Assembly: GCA_963762395.1 (NCBI GenBank)
Contig: CAVXKL010000001.1
Location: forward strand, 431,397 to 495,396
Length of the DNA: 64,000 bases
Origin: JAJZKE01 sp963762395
GTDB taxonomy: Bacteria > Patescibacteriota > Saccharimonadia > Saccharimonadales > UBA4665
Direction: 5' to 3'
Shown here: positions 25,968-34,809 of the stretch, in pieces
How the letters are laid out: each line of letters begins with the position of its first letter
Numbering within the stretch: position 1 is the stretch's first letter
Translations under genes and position numbers: made by a program
The notes under the pieces: generated by a model
The model's input: only the letters and a program-made list of their open reading frames with translations
Told to the model about the DNA's origin: nothing
Databases searched by the model: none

Positions 25968-26588
25968 TTATAAAGTTTCTAGAACAATCAGTTGAGTGAC
26001 ATCAGCAAGGTCATCCGACTTTACTTTAAGCTTACTAACCTTTTCCTTTATTTCCATGCCAAGCTCTTTAAGGGCGGTATCTAAATCAATCTGTTCAACA
26101 GGGTACTTCAAGCCGCTTTGCTTATAGTGAGTCGGGACAACAATCTTGGGCTCAATGCTTTTGATTAACTTAAGAGCCCCTTGTGGGTCTAAGGTGTAGC
26201 CGTTATTACCAACCGGTACAAACAGTACATCAACAGTCCCTATTTTCTCTAGCTGGCTTTCGTTAAGTTCACCTAAAATATGGCCACAAACCAAGATATT
26301 TAGATCTAAGCTGATTAGGCTATACATAGTCACTGTCTTTCCGGAATCATCATTCATAAAAGGCTTAGCGGCAATGCCAACAACAGATATATCTCCGACT
26401 TCATATTCACCAGGACCATTGAAAGTTAAGCGGGCATTGTTCTTTAGGGGCTCTACTGTGTAGAGACAGACATCATCAGATTTAACTACTGACTTTTTAC
26501 CTAAATTTACCAGGTTATCGTCAATTACTATCCTTGTTGATTTATGACTAACCACTAAACAGTTAGCACCATAGAACTGAACATCCAT
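25968..26588 (-). CDS. MBL-fold protein with degenerate metal site
   Basis: 206 aa resembling the COG2220/UPF0173 group of the metallo-beta-lactamase fold: MDVQFYGANCLVV, FNGPGEYEVGDISVVGI, VDVLFVPVGNNG and VVPTHYK. The canonical HxHxDH zinc motif is absent (the corresponding segment reads DDVCLYTVEP), so hydrolase activity is uncertain. Start overlaps the stop of the upstream HTH gene by 1 nt (translational coupling). Confidence 0.65.
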   Translation of the reverse strand: MDVQFYGANCLVVSHKSTRIVIDDNLVNLGKKSVVKSDDVCLYTVEPLKNNARLTFNGPGEYEVGDISVVGIAAKPFMNDDSGKTVTMYSLISLDLNILVCGHILGELNESQLEKIGTVDVLFVPVGNNGYTLDPQGALKLIKSIEPKIVVPTHYKQSGLKYPVEQIDLDTALKELGMEIKEKVSKLKVKSDDLADVTQLIVLETL

Positions 26589-27214
26589 TATCCTTCTACC
26601 TCAGAGCCTAACTTCTCACCATTCAACAAACCCTGTTCATCAACAATCACCTGTTTCTTAGCTCTTTCAATACTACTGGCAAACCTGTCTCTGATGCCTT
26701 GACGATATTTAAACTCGCTCAGATTCATAACTGTGTAGCGAAGTGATTTATTCTCCTTCTTTTCTAAATCACTAACATATTTTGCTAAAGCATTAGGATT
26801 AATGTTACCCACTATTAATATATCTACACCAGTCGAATCATCTCGTGTAAATTGGCCAGTAAATACGGCCAGGTCAATATGCCCAATTGAGTTTAAGTCG
26901 CTTGCAGCAACACCTTCATCATTTGAGGCTGCTTGTGTTTTCTTCATAGTCTTGCTTATGCCGCCGCTAAATATCTGCTGCAGGGGTTCATAATATTTAA
27001 ACTTCTGATTTACTTCATAGTAGAGTTTATTGTTATTACTATCTGAAACAATAATGCCAATATTAAGCAGATTGCTTAGTTCCCTTCGAACTGAGTTTAT
27101 TTGCTCATCAATCTTACGGGTAATCTCTCTTACATAGAAAGCCCTGTTCGGATTACTATAAAAAAGCTGCAATAGCTTAACCCTAGTTTTCGACCCAAAG
27201 AGTTGCTCAATCAT
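26588..27214 (-). CDS. Winged-helix transcriptional regulator with C-terminal sensor-like domain
   Basis: 208 aa. Residues about 1-75 form a winged helix (LFGSKTRVKLLQLFYSNPN, FYVREITRKID, INSVRRELSNLLNIGII). The second half resembles nucleotidyltransferase-fold proteins often fused to such HTHs (HIDLAVFTG, GVDILIVGNI). Coupled to the MBL-like gene, which suggests that the two act together. Target unknown. Confidence 0.7.
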   Translation of the reverse strand: MIEQLFGSKTRVKLLQLFYSNPNRAFYVREITRKIDEQINSVRRELSNLLNIGIIVSDSNNNKLYYEVNQKFKYYEPLQQIFSGGISKTMKKTQAASNDEGVAASDLNSIGHIDLAVFTGQFTRDDSTGVDILIVGNINPNALAKYVSDLEKKENKSLRYTVMNLSEFKYRQGIRDRFASSIERAKKQVIVDEQGLLNGEKLGSEVEG

Positions 27215-27251
27215 TTTTATATAGTATCAAGTTTTGTAACAATTTAAAATG

Positions 27252-28145
27252 TCAGATAGTCAGATCTGTTGTCACTAGATCTACAATTTCATCTATTTTG
27301 ATCGGTTGTTTGAACCACTGAATACTTTTATTCCGCTTAAACCAAGTACGCTGTTTTTTGGCTAAATTATTGGTTGCTGAAATAATTTGTTGGCGTGTTT
27401 CCTCAAGTGTTTGGCTGCCCTCAAAGTATCTTTGCCACTGTTTGTATCCTACCCCCTTGAGTGCCTCGCATTCCCAGCCATATTGTTCGCTAAGTGTTCC
27501 TACTTCATTCTCGAGACCTTTTTCTATCATTATTTCAACTCTCTTCTCAATTGAGTTTTTTAATTCGTTAGGGCTTAACTTTATGCCTACTACCAAAGTA
27601 TTGTCCCTCAGACTTCCTTTCTTGGGCAAAGTTCCACCAGATTCTATTAAACGTATAAGGCGACGCTTATTAGATGTATCTATGTTCTCTGGAATAGATA
27701 TTTTAAGATCATCAATTTTATTCAGCAGTTTATTGATAGATAACTTATTTAGTTCTTGGCGCATTTTAGGATTGCCTGGGCTTAGAAACCCATAGCTATA
27801 AATAACACTATCGATATATAAACCGCTACCGCCTACCATTACAGCTATCTTCCCCCGGCTAGATATTTCATCAATGGCCTTGTTGGCTAACTTTTTATAT
27901 ACAGCGGCTGTAAAGTCTTCATAAGGTTCAATAATGTCCAGTAAGTGGTGGGGTATCAACTTCTTATCTTTGGCACTCGGCTTATCTGTTCCAATATCCA
28001 CTCCCTTCCTTACAGTCCATGAATCGGCACAAATGATTTCACCGTTAATTCGTTGACATAAATTTACCGCTAGTCTTGATTTTCCGCTGGCTGTTTCACC
28101 AACAATGACAACAAGAGGAGGTATTAAGTTAGGCTTTGGGTTCAT
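27252..28145 (-). CDS. miaA: tRNA dimethylallyltransferase
   Basis: 297 aa. P-loop VGETASGKSRLA (about 15), DSWTVRKGVDIGTDKPS, HHLLDIIEP, VGGSGLYIDSV and the C-terminal LAKKQRTWFKR are all MiaA landmarks. It adds a dimethylallyl group to A37 of UNN-decoding tRNAs. The start overlaps the end of the upstream alkyltransferase-like gene by 17 nt. Confidence 0.95.
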   Translation of the reverse strand: MNPKPNLIPPLVVIVGETASGKSRLAVNLCQRINGEIICADSWTVRKGVDIGTDKPSAKDKKLIPHHLLDIIEPYEDFTAAVYKKLANKAIDEISSRGKIAVMVGGSGLYIDSVIYSYGFLSPGNPKMRQELNKLSINKLLNKIDDLKISIPENIDTSNKRRLIRLIESGGTLPKKGSLRDNTLVVGIKLSPNELKNSIEKRVEIMIEKGLENEVGTLSEQYGWECEALKGVGYKQWQRYFEGSQTLEETRQQIISATNNLAKKQRTWFKRNKSIQWFKQPIKIDEIVDLVTTDLTI

Positions 28146-28434
28146 ATAAGTACCTATTTAAATCTACGTAATATCTCTCTTTCACTACTATGCCCTCCCC
28201 CTCAAGATGAATCTTTTGAGCCCGTCTTCCCCCTGGATAACCAGAGGCCAAACCACCATGTCTATTAACTACCCTATGCCAGGGAAGTGCAGGATTGCCG
28301 AAGTGAGCAATACCGCCAACGATTCTAGCAGCTACTGGTTGGCCACAAAAAGCAGCTATTTGGCCATAAGTCATAACCTTACCTTTAGGAATAGTTGAGA
28401 CTAAGAGTTCGACACGCTGTTTAAAATTGTCCAT
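28129..28434 (-). CDS. Alkyltransferase-like DNA-binding protein (ATL)
   Basis: 101 aa, matching the C-terminal domain of O6-alkylguanine-DNA alkyltransferase: GKVMTYGQIAAFCGQP, ARIVGGIAHFGNP. The active-site PCHR is PWHRV here, the Cys-to-Trp change that defines ATL proteins. These bind alkylated guanine and flag it for nucleotide excision repair rather than repairing it directly. Operon with miaA. Confidence 0.9.
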   Translation of the reverse strand: MDNFKQRVELLVSTIPKGKVMTYGQIAAFCGQPVAARIVGGIAHFGNPALPWHRVVNRHGGLASGYPGGRRAQKIHLEGEGIVVKERYYVDLNRYLYEPKA

Positions 28435-28608
28435 GGTCTTTATAAGCGACTCTCCTATGATAGCAAATCGATGTGGTTAATTACTTGTACTAGGCCTCGT
28501 AAATAACCGGGCTACAAAACACTGCGAGCCCTTGGAATAAAGTGGTAATGTATTGCACTTGGAGTTAAAATCCATCTTCCAAAAATTGACTAATTAATTA
28601 TTGTATGC

Positions 28609-28637
28609 TTTAACACTATATTAACCGGTAGTATACT
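28609..28637 (+). promoter_or_regulatory. Promoter of the phosphohexomutase gene
   Basis: TTTAAC (28609-28614), 17 bp, TATACT (28632-28637). The ATG is only 9 nt later, with no Shine-Dalgarno. The rest of 28435-28646 holds nothing I can identify. Confidence 0.6.
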
Positions 28638-28646
28638 GGTACGATT

Positions 28647-30014
28647 ATGGCTGAAACATTATTTGGCACCGACGGTTATCGCGGACAAGTTGATAATTTA
28701 AATAGAACCGGCATCAACCCAAATACATTTGAACGTCTGGCCTATGAATTTGTTGGTCTGACAACTGAGCTAAATGGTGAATCGCCTATTGTAATTGTTG
28801 GCGGTGATACCCGCAAATCCGGCGAGGTATTGCGAAATGCCGTAATAAACGGTGCAGCGATGGCTGGTGCTGAAGTATGGTCTATGGGTATTGCACCAAC
28901 ACCCGTTATTGCTAAAGCAGCCCAAGAGCACCAGACTTATGCTATTGCTGTTACAGCTAGCCATAATCCCGGATCAGATAATGGATTTAAACCGTTTGAC
29001 GTTGGCGGCGTAAAACTCAGTAACGATATCTTACGAGAAATCGAAAGAAGTTACTTTTCAAGAGATGAGATGTATAGACTTAAAAAACATAGACAAAGCT
29101 CGATAATAGCTCGACCTGACCTTAAAGATGAATATATTAATAGCACCGTTACTGAGATAGGCGGGGATCAAACACTAGCCGGGCACACAGTAGTTATTGA
29201 TGGTGCAAACGGTGCAGTATTTAACATGGCGCCACGCTTATATGAAGCACTAGGCGCGACAGTAGTAAGATTTGAATGCCATAATAATGGCGCACGTATT
29301 AATCTTAATTGCGGCGCTGGTAATTTGGAAGGTGTTAAAGATTTTCTAGAACTCAATCCAGATATATGGAAGAAAACTAATTTTCTAGGTGCATTTGCCA
29401 GTGACGGAGACGGCGATAGAGTGATGGGTGTTGATCATTTAAGGAGGGTCATTGATGGTAACTATTGGCTGCAAAGATTAGCGATCGGTCAACGTGGTAT
29501 CGTCGGGACAGTTTATACTAATTCAGCCCTGCGCGAAGCTGTTAGACGAGCTGGCGTAGAATTCCATGAATGTCCTAATGGCGATAGCCATGTAACAGCA
29601 GAAATAATGAAATTAACAAAGGAATGTGGACCAGGGTATACCAGGGGCGGCGAGTTCACGGGTCACTTGATTGATATAGATCATTTATCGAGTGGCGACG
29701 GTCTGTATATGGGAGCCTGGATGGCAGTCCAAGCCGTATCGGAAGGTATAACTTTAGCTGATATTCATGATGGACTAGTTTTATGGTCGGAAAAAATGGT
29801 TAACATTCACGTTGATAATGCTGAAGAAAGGCTAGCTGATCCTTTGGTCACAGAAGCTATCCAGTCTATAAACGATAAACTTGGCAAGCTTAGTCGGATA
29901 GTTGTTAGGCCTTCAGGTACCGAACCATTAGTCCGGATTTGGGCAGAATCTAGAGATGAAAACGTAGATACTATAACTAGCGATATTTCAAAAATTCTAC
30001 AAGGTAATAATTAG
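28647..30014 (+). CDS. glmM: Phosphohexomutase (phosphoglucosamine/phosphomannomutase family)
   Basis: 455 aa. N-terminal LFGTDGYRG, phosphoserine loop TASHNPGSDNGFK (about 105), metal loop SDGDGDRVMGVD (about 252), sugar-binding RGGEFTGH, and C-terminal phosphate site RPSGTEPLVRIWAE: all four domains are present. GlmM (glucosamine-6-P to glucosamine-1-P, for peptidoglycan) is the likeliest role, but ManB/Pgm activity cannot be excluded from sequence. Appears to be translated from a leaderless mRNA. Confidence 0.85.
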   Translation: MAETLFGTDGYRGQVDNLNRTGINPNTFERLAYEFVGLTTELNGESPIVIVGGDTRKSGEVLRNAVINGAAMAGAEVWSMGIAPTPVIAKAAQEHQTYAIAVTASHNPGSDNGFKPFDVGGVKLSNDILREIERSYFSRDEMYRLKKHRQSSIIARPDLKDEYINSTVTEIGGDQTLAGHTVVIDGANGAVFNMAPRLYEALGATVVRFECHNNGARINLNCGAGNLEGVKDFLELNPDIWKKTNFLGAFASDGDGDRVMGVDHLRRVIDGNYWLQRLAIGQRGIVGTVYTNSALREAVRRAGVEFHECPNGDSHVTAEIMKLTKECGPGYTRGGEFTGHLIDIDHLSSGDGLYMGAWMAVQAVSEGITLADIHDGLVLWSEKMVNIHVDNAEERLADPLVTEAIQSINDKLGKLSRIVVRPSGTEPLVRIWAESRDENVDTITSDISKILQGNN

Positions 30015-30081
30015 GAATTTATCTTAAGCTATGGCAGCTTATCTATTACTGTTTACTTGCTATGAGGGGGTAGTCACCTCT

Positions 30082-31926
30082 TTATAGATTGGATTTAAGA
30101 GTCCTTTCTCGGTATTCTGAGCTAACTTTAGAGAGAAAATCTCCGTAAGCCAATGTTGGTGCCTGCGTATTCTCTATTAAATCCTGCCTGATTCTTGGGG
30201 TAACTTGACCAGATTCAACTTCATGAGGTCCAACAACAATAACATAAGGTATTTTCATCACTTCAGCTTCTCTTATACGTTTGCCTACTGATTGATTGTC
30301 ATTATCTAGAGTTGCTCTTAAGCCCGCCTCTTTGGCCTGCCCTAATAGCTTATTAGCATAGTTAACAATTTCATCTGTCTGATTAAGTGTTATCAGGCGT
30401 ATTTGCTCTGGTGCCAGCCACAACGGGAATTTGCCGGCAAAATGTTCAATCAGTAGCATAATGAAGCGTTCGAATGAGCCTAAGATGGCCCGATGAATCA
30501 TCACCGGTGTTTGCTCGCTGCCATCCTGTTCGGTATAGGTTAGCCCGAAACGCTTAGGCATAGCAAAATCAAACTGAATGGTAGCTAACTGGGTTTCCCT
30601 GCCTAATGAATCTTTAAACATGAAGTCTATCTTAGGACCATATAGCGCTGCCTCACCCTTCATTGGTTTAGCGCCTAGGTCGTGTTTCTTTGCTACCTCA
30701 GTGAGCATTGACTCAGCCTTATCCCAGTCGGCTGGCTCACCAATGTATTTTTCTGGATCCTTTTCATCTCTTAGAGACAAAGATACCCAGTGATTACCCC
30801 ATAGGCCCAAGTGCTCATAAAATTCACGGACGATTTTGATTAGGATTGAGGCCTCATCTTCTATCTGCTCAACTCGACAAAAAGTATGGCCATCATCAAG
30901 AGTAAACCCACGAGTCCGCTGCAGACCACCGATCTGGCCAGGTTTTTCATCCCTATACTGCATAGTATGTTCAATATATCTAATGGGTAAATCACGGTAA
31001 CTGCGTTTATGAGAGGCATAGATTTGCGTATGGTGAGGACAGTTAACTGGTTTTAGGATGAACTCTTGTTTGTAATGGCTCTGTACCACAAATAGCTCGT
31101 CTTCAAACTTCTGGCTATGCCCTGAGATGTCATATAGCTCTTTCTTAGCTAAATGAGGGATTGATACCGATTGCATATCGTACCGCTGATTAATGTCTTT
31201 GAGCGCTCTTTTAAGCTCCTCAATTAGAACAGTGCCTCTCGGGGTGTAAAGTGGTAGGCCAGCCCCCACTAAGTCAGAAAAAACAAAGAGATCTAATTCT
31301 TGTCCTAATTTACGGTGATCCCTGGCTTTGGCATCTTCAACGGCCTCAAGATACTCATCAAGTTCCTTCTGATTATTGAAAGCTACACCGTATATTCTTT
31401 GAAGTTGTGGGTTCTTTTCATTGCCCCGCCAGTATGCGCCGCTTAACTTAGTCAGCTTAAAGGGCCCGATCTTGCCGGTTGACTCAACCTGAGGTCCCTT
31501 GCAAAGATCTACAAAGTCACCATTGGTGTAAAATGATACTTCTTTAACAGCTTCACCTTCGATACCTAAATCTATTTCACTAACACCTTTAATATCTGTC
31601 GTACCCTTAGTCTTCAGATCGTTTAATAGCTCCAGCTTATATGGCTGGCTATTATCCTTGGCCCAGGCTATAGCTTCTTCAATTGGTTTGGTAGTTTTAA
31701 TAAAATCATCATCGGCGGCAATAATCTTAGCCATCTCTTTTTCAATTTTTTCTAGATCATCTTCGGATAAGACTTTGTCACCAAAATCAAAATCGTAGTA
31801 AAAACCGTTCTCTATAACCGGACCAATCCCAAGCTTAACTTCCGGATACAGATGTCTTACTGCTGTTGCTAGAACATGAGCAGCAGAATGTCTCATGGCA
31901 TATAGTTTGTCTTCGTTTTCAGACAT
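30082..31926 (-). CDS. thrS: Threonyl-tRNA synthetase lacking the TGS domain
   Basis: 614 aa. It begins directly with the editing domain (MRHSAAHVLATAVRHLYP), so the N-terminal TGS domain of longer ThrRS is missing. Catalytic class II motifs are intact: LPIRYIEHTMQYRDE, the zinc ligands Cys in PVNCPHH and two His, and MIHRAILGSFERF. The anticodon-binding domain starts near APEQIRLITL. In the editing site, HSAAH and the Cys of DLCKGPQ are kept, but the usual final His (GPH) is Gln. A Shine-Dalgarno GGAGG precedes the ATG; a long structured leader lies upstream. Confidence 0.95.
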   Translation of the reverse strand: MSENEDKLYAMRHSAAHVLATAVRHLYPEVKLGIGPVIENGFYYDFDFGDKVLSEDDLEKIEKEMAKIIAADDDFIKTTKPIEEAIAWAKDNSQPYKLELLNDLKTKGTTDIKGVSEIDLGIEGEAVKEVSFYTNGDFVDLCKGPQVESTGKIGPFKLTKLSGAYWRGNEKNPQLQRIYGVAFNNQKELDEYLEAVEDAKARDHRKLGQELDLFVFSDLVGAGLPLYTPRGTVLIEELKRALKDINQRYDMQSVSIPHLAKKELYDISGHSQKFEDELFVVQSHYKQEFILKPVNCPHHTQIYASHKRSYRDLPIRYIEHTMQYRDEKPGQIGGLQRTRGFTLDDGHTFCRVEQIEDEASILIKIVREFYEHLGLWGNHWVSLSLRDEKDPEKYIGEPADWDKAESMLTEVAKKHDLGAKPMKGEAALYGPKIDFMFKDSLGRETQLATIQFDFAMPKRFGLTYTEQDGSEQTPVMIHRAILGSFERFIMLLIEHFAGKFPLWLAPEQIRLITLNQTDEIVNYANKLLGQAKEAGLRATLDNDNQSVGKRIREAEVMKIPYVIVVGPHEVESGQVTPRIRQDLIENTQAPTLAYGDFLSKVSSEYRERTLKSNL

Positions 31927-32101
31927 ATTTCCTCCGTAATATTAATAAAGGCCTGCAATTTGTTATATCTAAATAACACTTGCACGCCTCGGGCCTGATA
32001 TTCAGGCGGTTCCACCGAAACATTTTACTCTTCTACCAGCGTTACGCACGCTTGTGGCAGTCCCGCGAAGCTCCACGGTTAGTTAAGCCGTCTCATCACT
32101 T
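31927..32101 (-). promoter_or_regulatory. T-box-like leader of thrS
   Basis: A 175-nt leader between the -10 box and thrS contains GGTGGAACCGCC (32005-32016), close to the T-box consensus GGGUGGNACCGCG. Its UGGA can pair with a UCCA tRNA end; the tRNA-Thr at 35314 has discriminator U. Near the 5' end a hairpin ACGG/CCGT has loop CTTAACTAA with a Thr codon ACT as possible specifier. A further stable hairpin (TGTTAT/ATAACA within TGCAA/TTGCA) precedes the Shine-Dalgarno. The first stem is much shorter than in classical T-boxes, so the call is tentative. Confidence 0.5.
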
Positions 32102-32107
32102 GGCTAG

Positions 32108-32113
32108 ATTATA
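32108..32113 (-). promoter_or_regulatory. thrS -10 box
   Basis: Minus strand TATAAT; only a weak -35 (ATTCAA) 17 bp upstream, inside the neighbouring hairpin. Confidence 0.5.
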
Positions 32114-32124
32114 ACACTAATAAA

Positions 32125-32161
32125 AAACGATTGAATGATCTCGCATGCCATTCAATCGTTT
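32125..32161. terminator. Palindromic hairpin, terminator-like
   Basis: AAACGATTGAATG / CATTCAATCGTTT, 13-bp perfect stem, 11-nt loop, A/T runs on both sides. Overlaps the thrS -35 region, so it could also be an operator. 32162-32311 holds no gene that I can see. Confidence 0.55.
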
Positions 32162-32311
32162 AATTCTGTTTATTAAAACAGTCTCGTCAAAACTTCACCT
32201 GTAACAAAGTACTATAGCAATAGTAGTACTATAAGGCTAGTATAATAATGTCGTATTACTTACATTATGGCTGTGCATAACATCATTTTTATATACCTCA
32301 TGTGATATAGT

Positions 32312-32341
32312 TTGAACTTTATCTATATATTCGGTTAAACT
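32312..32341 (+). promoter_or_regulatory. tRNA-Val promoter
   Basis: TTGAAC (32312-32317), 18 bp, TAAACT (32336-32341), 23 bp before the tRNA. Confidence 0.55.
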
Positions 32342-32364
32342 ATACGAGTTGAATTTTTATTTAT

Positions 32365-32441
32365 GGGCGATTAGCTCATTTGGCTAGAGCGCCTGATTGA
32401 CGTTCAGGAGGTAACAGGTTCAAACCCTGTATCGCCCACCA
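32365..32441 (+). tRNA. tRNA-Val (anticodon GAC)
   Basis: Acceptor GGGCGAT/ATCGCCC, anticodon arm CCTGA TTGACGT TCAGG, T arm ACAGGTTCAAACCCTGT, CCA encoded. Confidence 0.95.
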
Positions 32442-32489
32442 TCCATAATTCAAGAGTCATAAAATATTAAATCTATTTAATCATCAATA

Positions 32490-32518
32490 TTGACGTACTT
32501 AATCTGTTCTGGTAACAT
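32490..32518 (+). promoter_or_regulatory. Promoter of the candidate ncRNA
   Basis: TTGACG (32490-32495), 17 bp, TAACAT (32513-32518). Confidence 0.55.
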
Positions 32519-32524
32519 AGTCCG

Positions 32525-32708
32525 GTTAAGCAAAGGGATCTGGTGAGTATATCAACTATAAGTGCTCTTGACACTTTCCAGTTGTTTTACGAAGAATTAA
32601 CTCCTTCGAAGCCAACGAATCGTGTTCGTCGATTACGAACTAGCTAACAGATAAGGTTAGCAATATTAGATACAGCCCAAGGTGTAAACCTCCGGGTTGT
32701 ATTTTTTT
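32525..32708 (+). ncRNA. Candidate stand-alone structured ncRNA, about 184 nt
   Basis: Bounded by its own promoter and by a strong Rho-independent terminator (32670-32708: ATACAGCCC/GGGTTGTAT with inner AGG/CCT and a T7 tail). Internal hairpins in order: CTGG...CCAG enclosing AAGTG/CACTT, CGAAG/CTTCG, ACGAA/TTCGT, GCTAAC/GTTAGC. No ORF. It is not tRNA, tmRNA, SRP or RNase P RNA by eye. It could also be a leader of the downstream nrdR-like gene. Confidence 0.55.
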
Positions 32709-32769
32709 ATCCCCTATAAATATTTCTTTTCCACTAGATTTATCATTAGCGTTATGTCAATATGTTGGC

Positions 32770-33177
32770 ATGGTATGCACTTATTGTAAAGGTAAAACAG
32801 AAATAACCAACAGCCGTCATCTTGCCCGCAGCAATGCTACCTGGCGCCGAAGACACTGTTTAAAGTGCGGAGCTCTTATTACTTCTATAGAACAACCGGA
32901 TTACGGCCGTACTTGGGTGGTCTATGACCCTCAAAATGACAAACTTAGCCAATTTATGCGTGACAAGCTGTTTGTATCGATCTATGACAGTCTCAGGCAC
33001 CGTAGGACGGCAATTCAGGATGCAAACGCTCTAACTGCCACAATAATGTCTAAACTGGCTAAAATAAGCTCAGGAAGCCAAATAGATAAGACAAAGCTAT
33101 TGTCTACAGCTTATGAGTGCCTAAAACACTTTGATAAGGCAGCAGCCGTCCACTTCCAGGCATATTACAACTCGTAA
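32770..33177 (+). CDS. NrdR-like transcriptional regulator
   Basis: 135 aa, slightly short for NrdR (about 150). An N-terminal zinc ribbon has CTYC and CLKC, with SRHLARSNATWRRRHCLKCG (20 residues) resembling the NrdR signature. An ATP-cone-like region follows (MRDKLFVSIYDSLRHR, IMSKLAKI, AYECLKHFDKAAAVHFQAYY). NrdR represses ribonucleotide reductase genes according to dATP/ATP level. The zinc-ribbon linker and ATP cone are divergent, so the target could differ. Confidence 0.75.
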   Translation: MVCTYCKGKTEITNSRHLARSNATWRRRHCLKCGALITSIEQPDYGRTWVVYDPQNDKLSQFMRDKLFVSIYDSLRHRRTAIQDANALTATIMSKLAKISSGSQIDKTKLLSTAYECLKHFDKAAAVHFQAYYNS

Positions 33178-33179
33178 CC

Positions 33180-34808
33180 TTAAGCTGTTGGATCAGCATC
33201 GGTAGAGATAATTTTACCGCTATGGGTAACGACGGCCTTCTCGGTAACGTCAAATCGGCTTAAGTACTTCTTAAACATTAGTCTGGTTTGGGAATTAAAG
33301 GCCGCCAGTGACGAAAAACAGATAGCAACGACAGGTGCTAATGCCCATTGAAGAACCATTAAAATTGATCGGTGACGCTTATACCTGGCTGGTCTGGGGG
33401 GTAAAGTAACTAGGCAGACATAGACTGATGCTAAAAGACCAATAATGCCGATCTCCTGGATATGGCTAACTATATGAGGTAATTCGTGGGCAGCAAAACT
33501 CTGAGGATGAAAAAAGGCTGGTATAAAAGCAGCGCCGAAGACTAAGGCTGTTCCTGTTGCCCAGGTAACATGACCTTCCAGGGCCCTAAAGAATTTGCCA
33601 ATAGCATCCTTCTTTGGGACTTTGTTTTTATGGAAAAAGGCTTTATCGGCAATGTAGGCTATATCCGAAGCTCCATAAGTCCATCTTCTAAGTTGGATAA
33701 ATTGGGCTTTAATCGTTTTAAGATAACCGTCGGCTAAAACAGCGTCTTGGTAAATTGGAATGCTGAGCGGATAGACTCGGTAATCGCCGTCATAGCAAAA
33801 GTAACTGCGCCAGAATTGATGGCCATCTTCAACCACTGTCCTGGTACTCCAAAAACCCATATCAATCAGTGACTGCAGGGACTGGGCGTGGGATGAAAAG
33901 TTTCTTTCTATATGCGGCCTCTTCGTTAGGACTATGTAAAAGAGGTTGTTTCCTGTTGCCAGCACTCGCATCATTGTTGGTGCATCCCATATATTATTAG
34001 TAAACATCGGTAGCGGCTGGTAAGAAGCTCTGAGCGGTTTTGGTACGATACAAAATAGATAAGTTAGGGCTGAGAAATAGAGTTTATTGGGACGTGAATC
34101 AGAATCTAAGGTTGTAACAAGTACCTGATCAGCGAGAATATTATGTTCTTTGACATAATTTGCAAGATGACGGCCAGCATAAGTTATGTTTCCACCTTTA
34201 CCAATAACTTCACCCGGTATGTCGGCTGGGTGCTGGAAGGCTAAAACATCTCTAAAATGTGGCTTGTACTTCTCTGCTAAGCCAAGCACCTTCTGCTGGG
34301 CAGCTTCACCTATCCGACCCTCGTAAGCAATGACAAGAATTATTTTATGGCTATCGTAAGTACTGTTAACTATTGACTCTATGGTTGGTTCTAGAATCTC
34401 TTTACTCTCATTAACGGTTGCAAGGATGACAGCGTGAACCATTTCTGACGGTTTATATATCCGCTCAAATGTTCGGCGTCTTTTTAGATTATCGTAGTGC
34501 CATTTAGGCCTATTGGCATTTGGTGGAATAGAATCATTTTCTAGATCGGTTAATAATTCGTTCCAATCAATTTTCAATTGCTGCTTCATGGTTATGTAGC
34601 CGGAAATAGCTCTAATGTCATAGCCTAGTGAGCGGATAAAATAGATAAGCAGGTAAGCTAGCACAAAGAAGACAGCTGCCGTAATGCTAATAAAGCTTAG
34701 TATAATAGGTGTAAAAAGAAGTAGCCAGCTTAAGGATCCGGGCAATATTTCAAAGAATCTATAGTGACCTTTACGGTCTTTCTCGAAAGGGATTTCCAGA
34801 TCTGTCAT
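33180..34808 (-). CDS. Membrane glycosyltransferase, GT2 processive type
   Basis: 542 aa. Two N-terminal helices (about 25-60), a GT-A domain with VHAVILATVNES, TTLDSDSRP (DxD), VVEDGHQFW (catalytic Asp region) and QLRRW (the QxxRW motif of processive GT2 enzymes such as cellulose and hyaluronan synthases), then four or five C-terminal helices. It probably polymerises or exports a surface polysaccharide. Product unknown. Adjacent to a small membrane protein, 1 nt apart. Confidence 0.82.
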   Translation of the reverse strand: MTDLEIPFEKDRKGHYRFFEILPGSLSWLLLFTPIILSFISITAAVFFVLAYLLIYFIRSLGYDIRAISGYITMKQQLKIDWNELLTDLENDSIPPNANRPKWHYDNLKRRRTFERIYKPSEMVHAVILATVNESKEILEPTIESIVNSTYDSHKIILVIAYEGRIGEAAQQKVLGLAEKYKPHFRDVLAFQHPADIPGEVIGKGGNITYAGRHLANYVKEHNILADQVLVTTLDSDSRPNKLYFSALTYLFCIVPKPLRASYQPLPMFTNNIWDAPTMMRVLATGNNLFYIVLTKRPHIERNFSSHAQSLQSLIDMGFWSTRTVVEDGHQFWRSYFCYDGDYRVYPLSIPIYQDAVLADGYLKTIKAQFIQLRRWTYGASDIAYIADKAFFHKNKVPKKDAIGKFFRALEGHVTWATGTALVFGAAFIPAFFHPQSFAAHELPHIVSHIQEIGIIGLLASVYVCLVTLPPRPARYKRHRSILMVLQWALAPVVAICFSSLAAFNSQTRLMFKKYLSRFDVTEKAVVTHSGKIISTDADPTA

Positions 34809-34809
34809 T

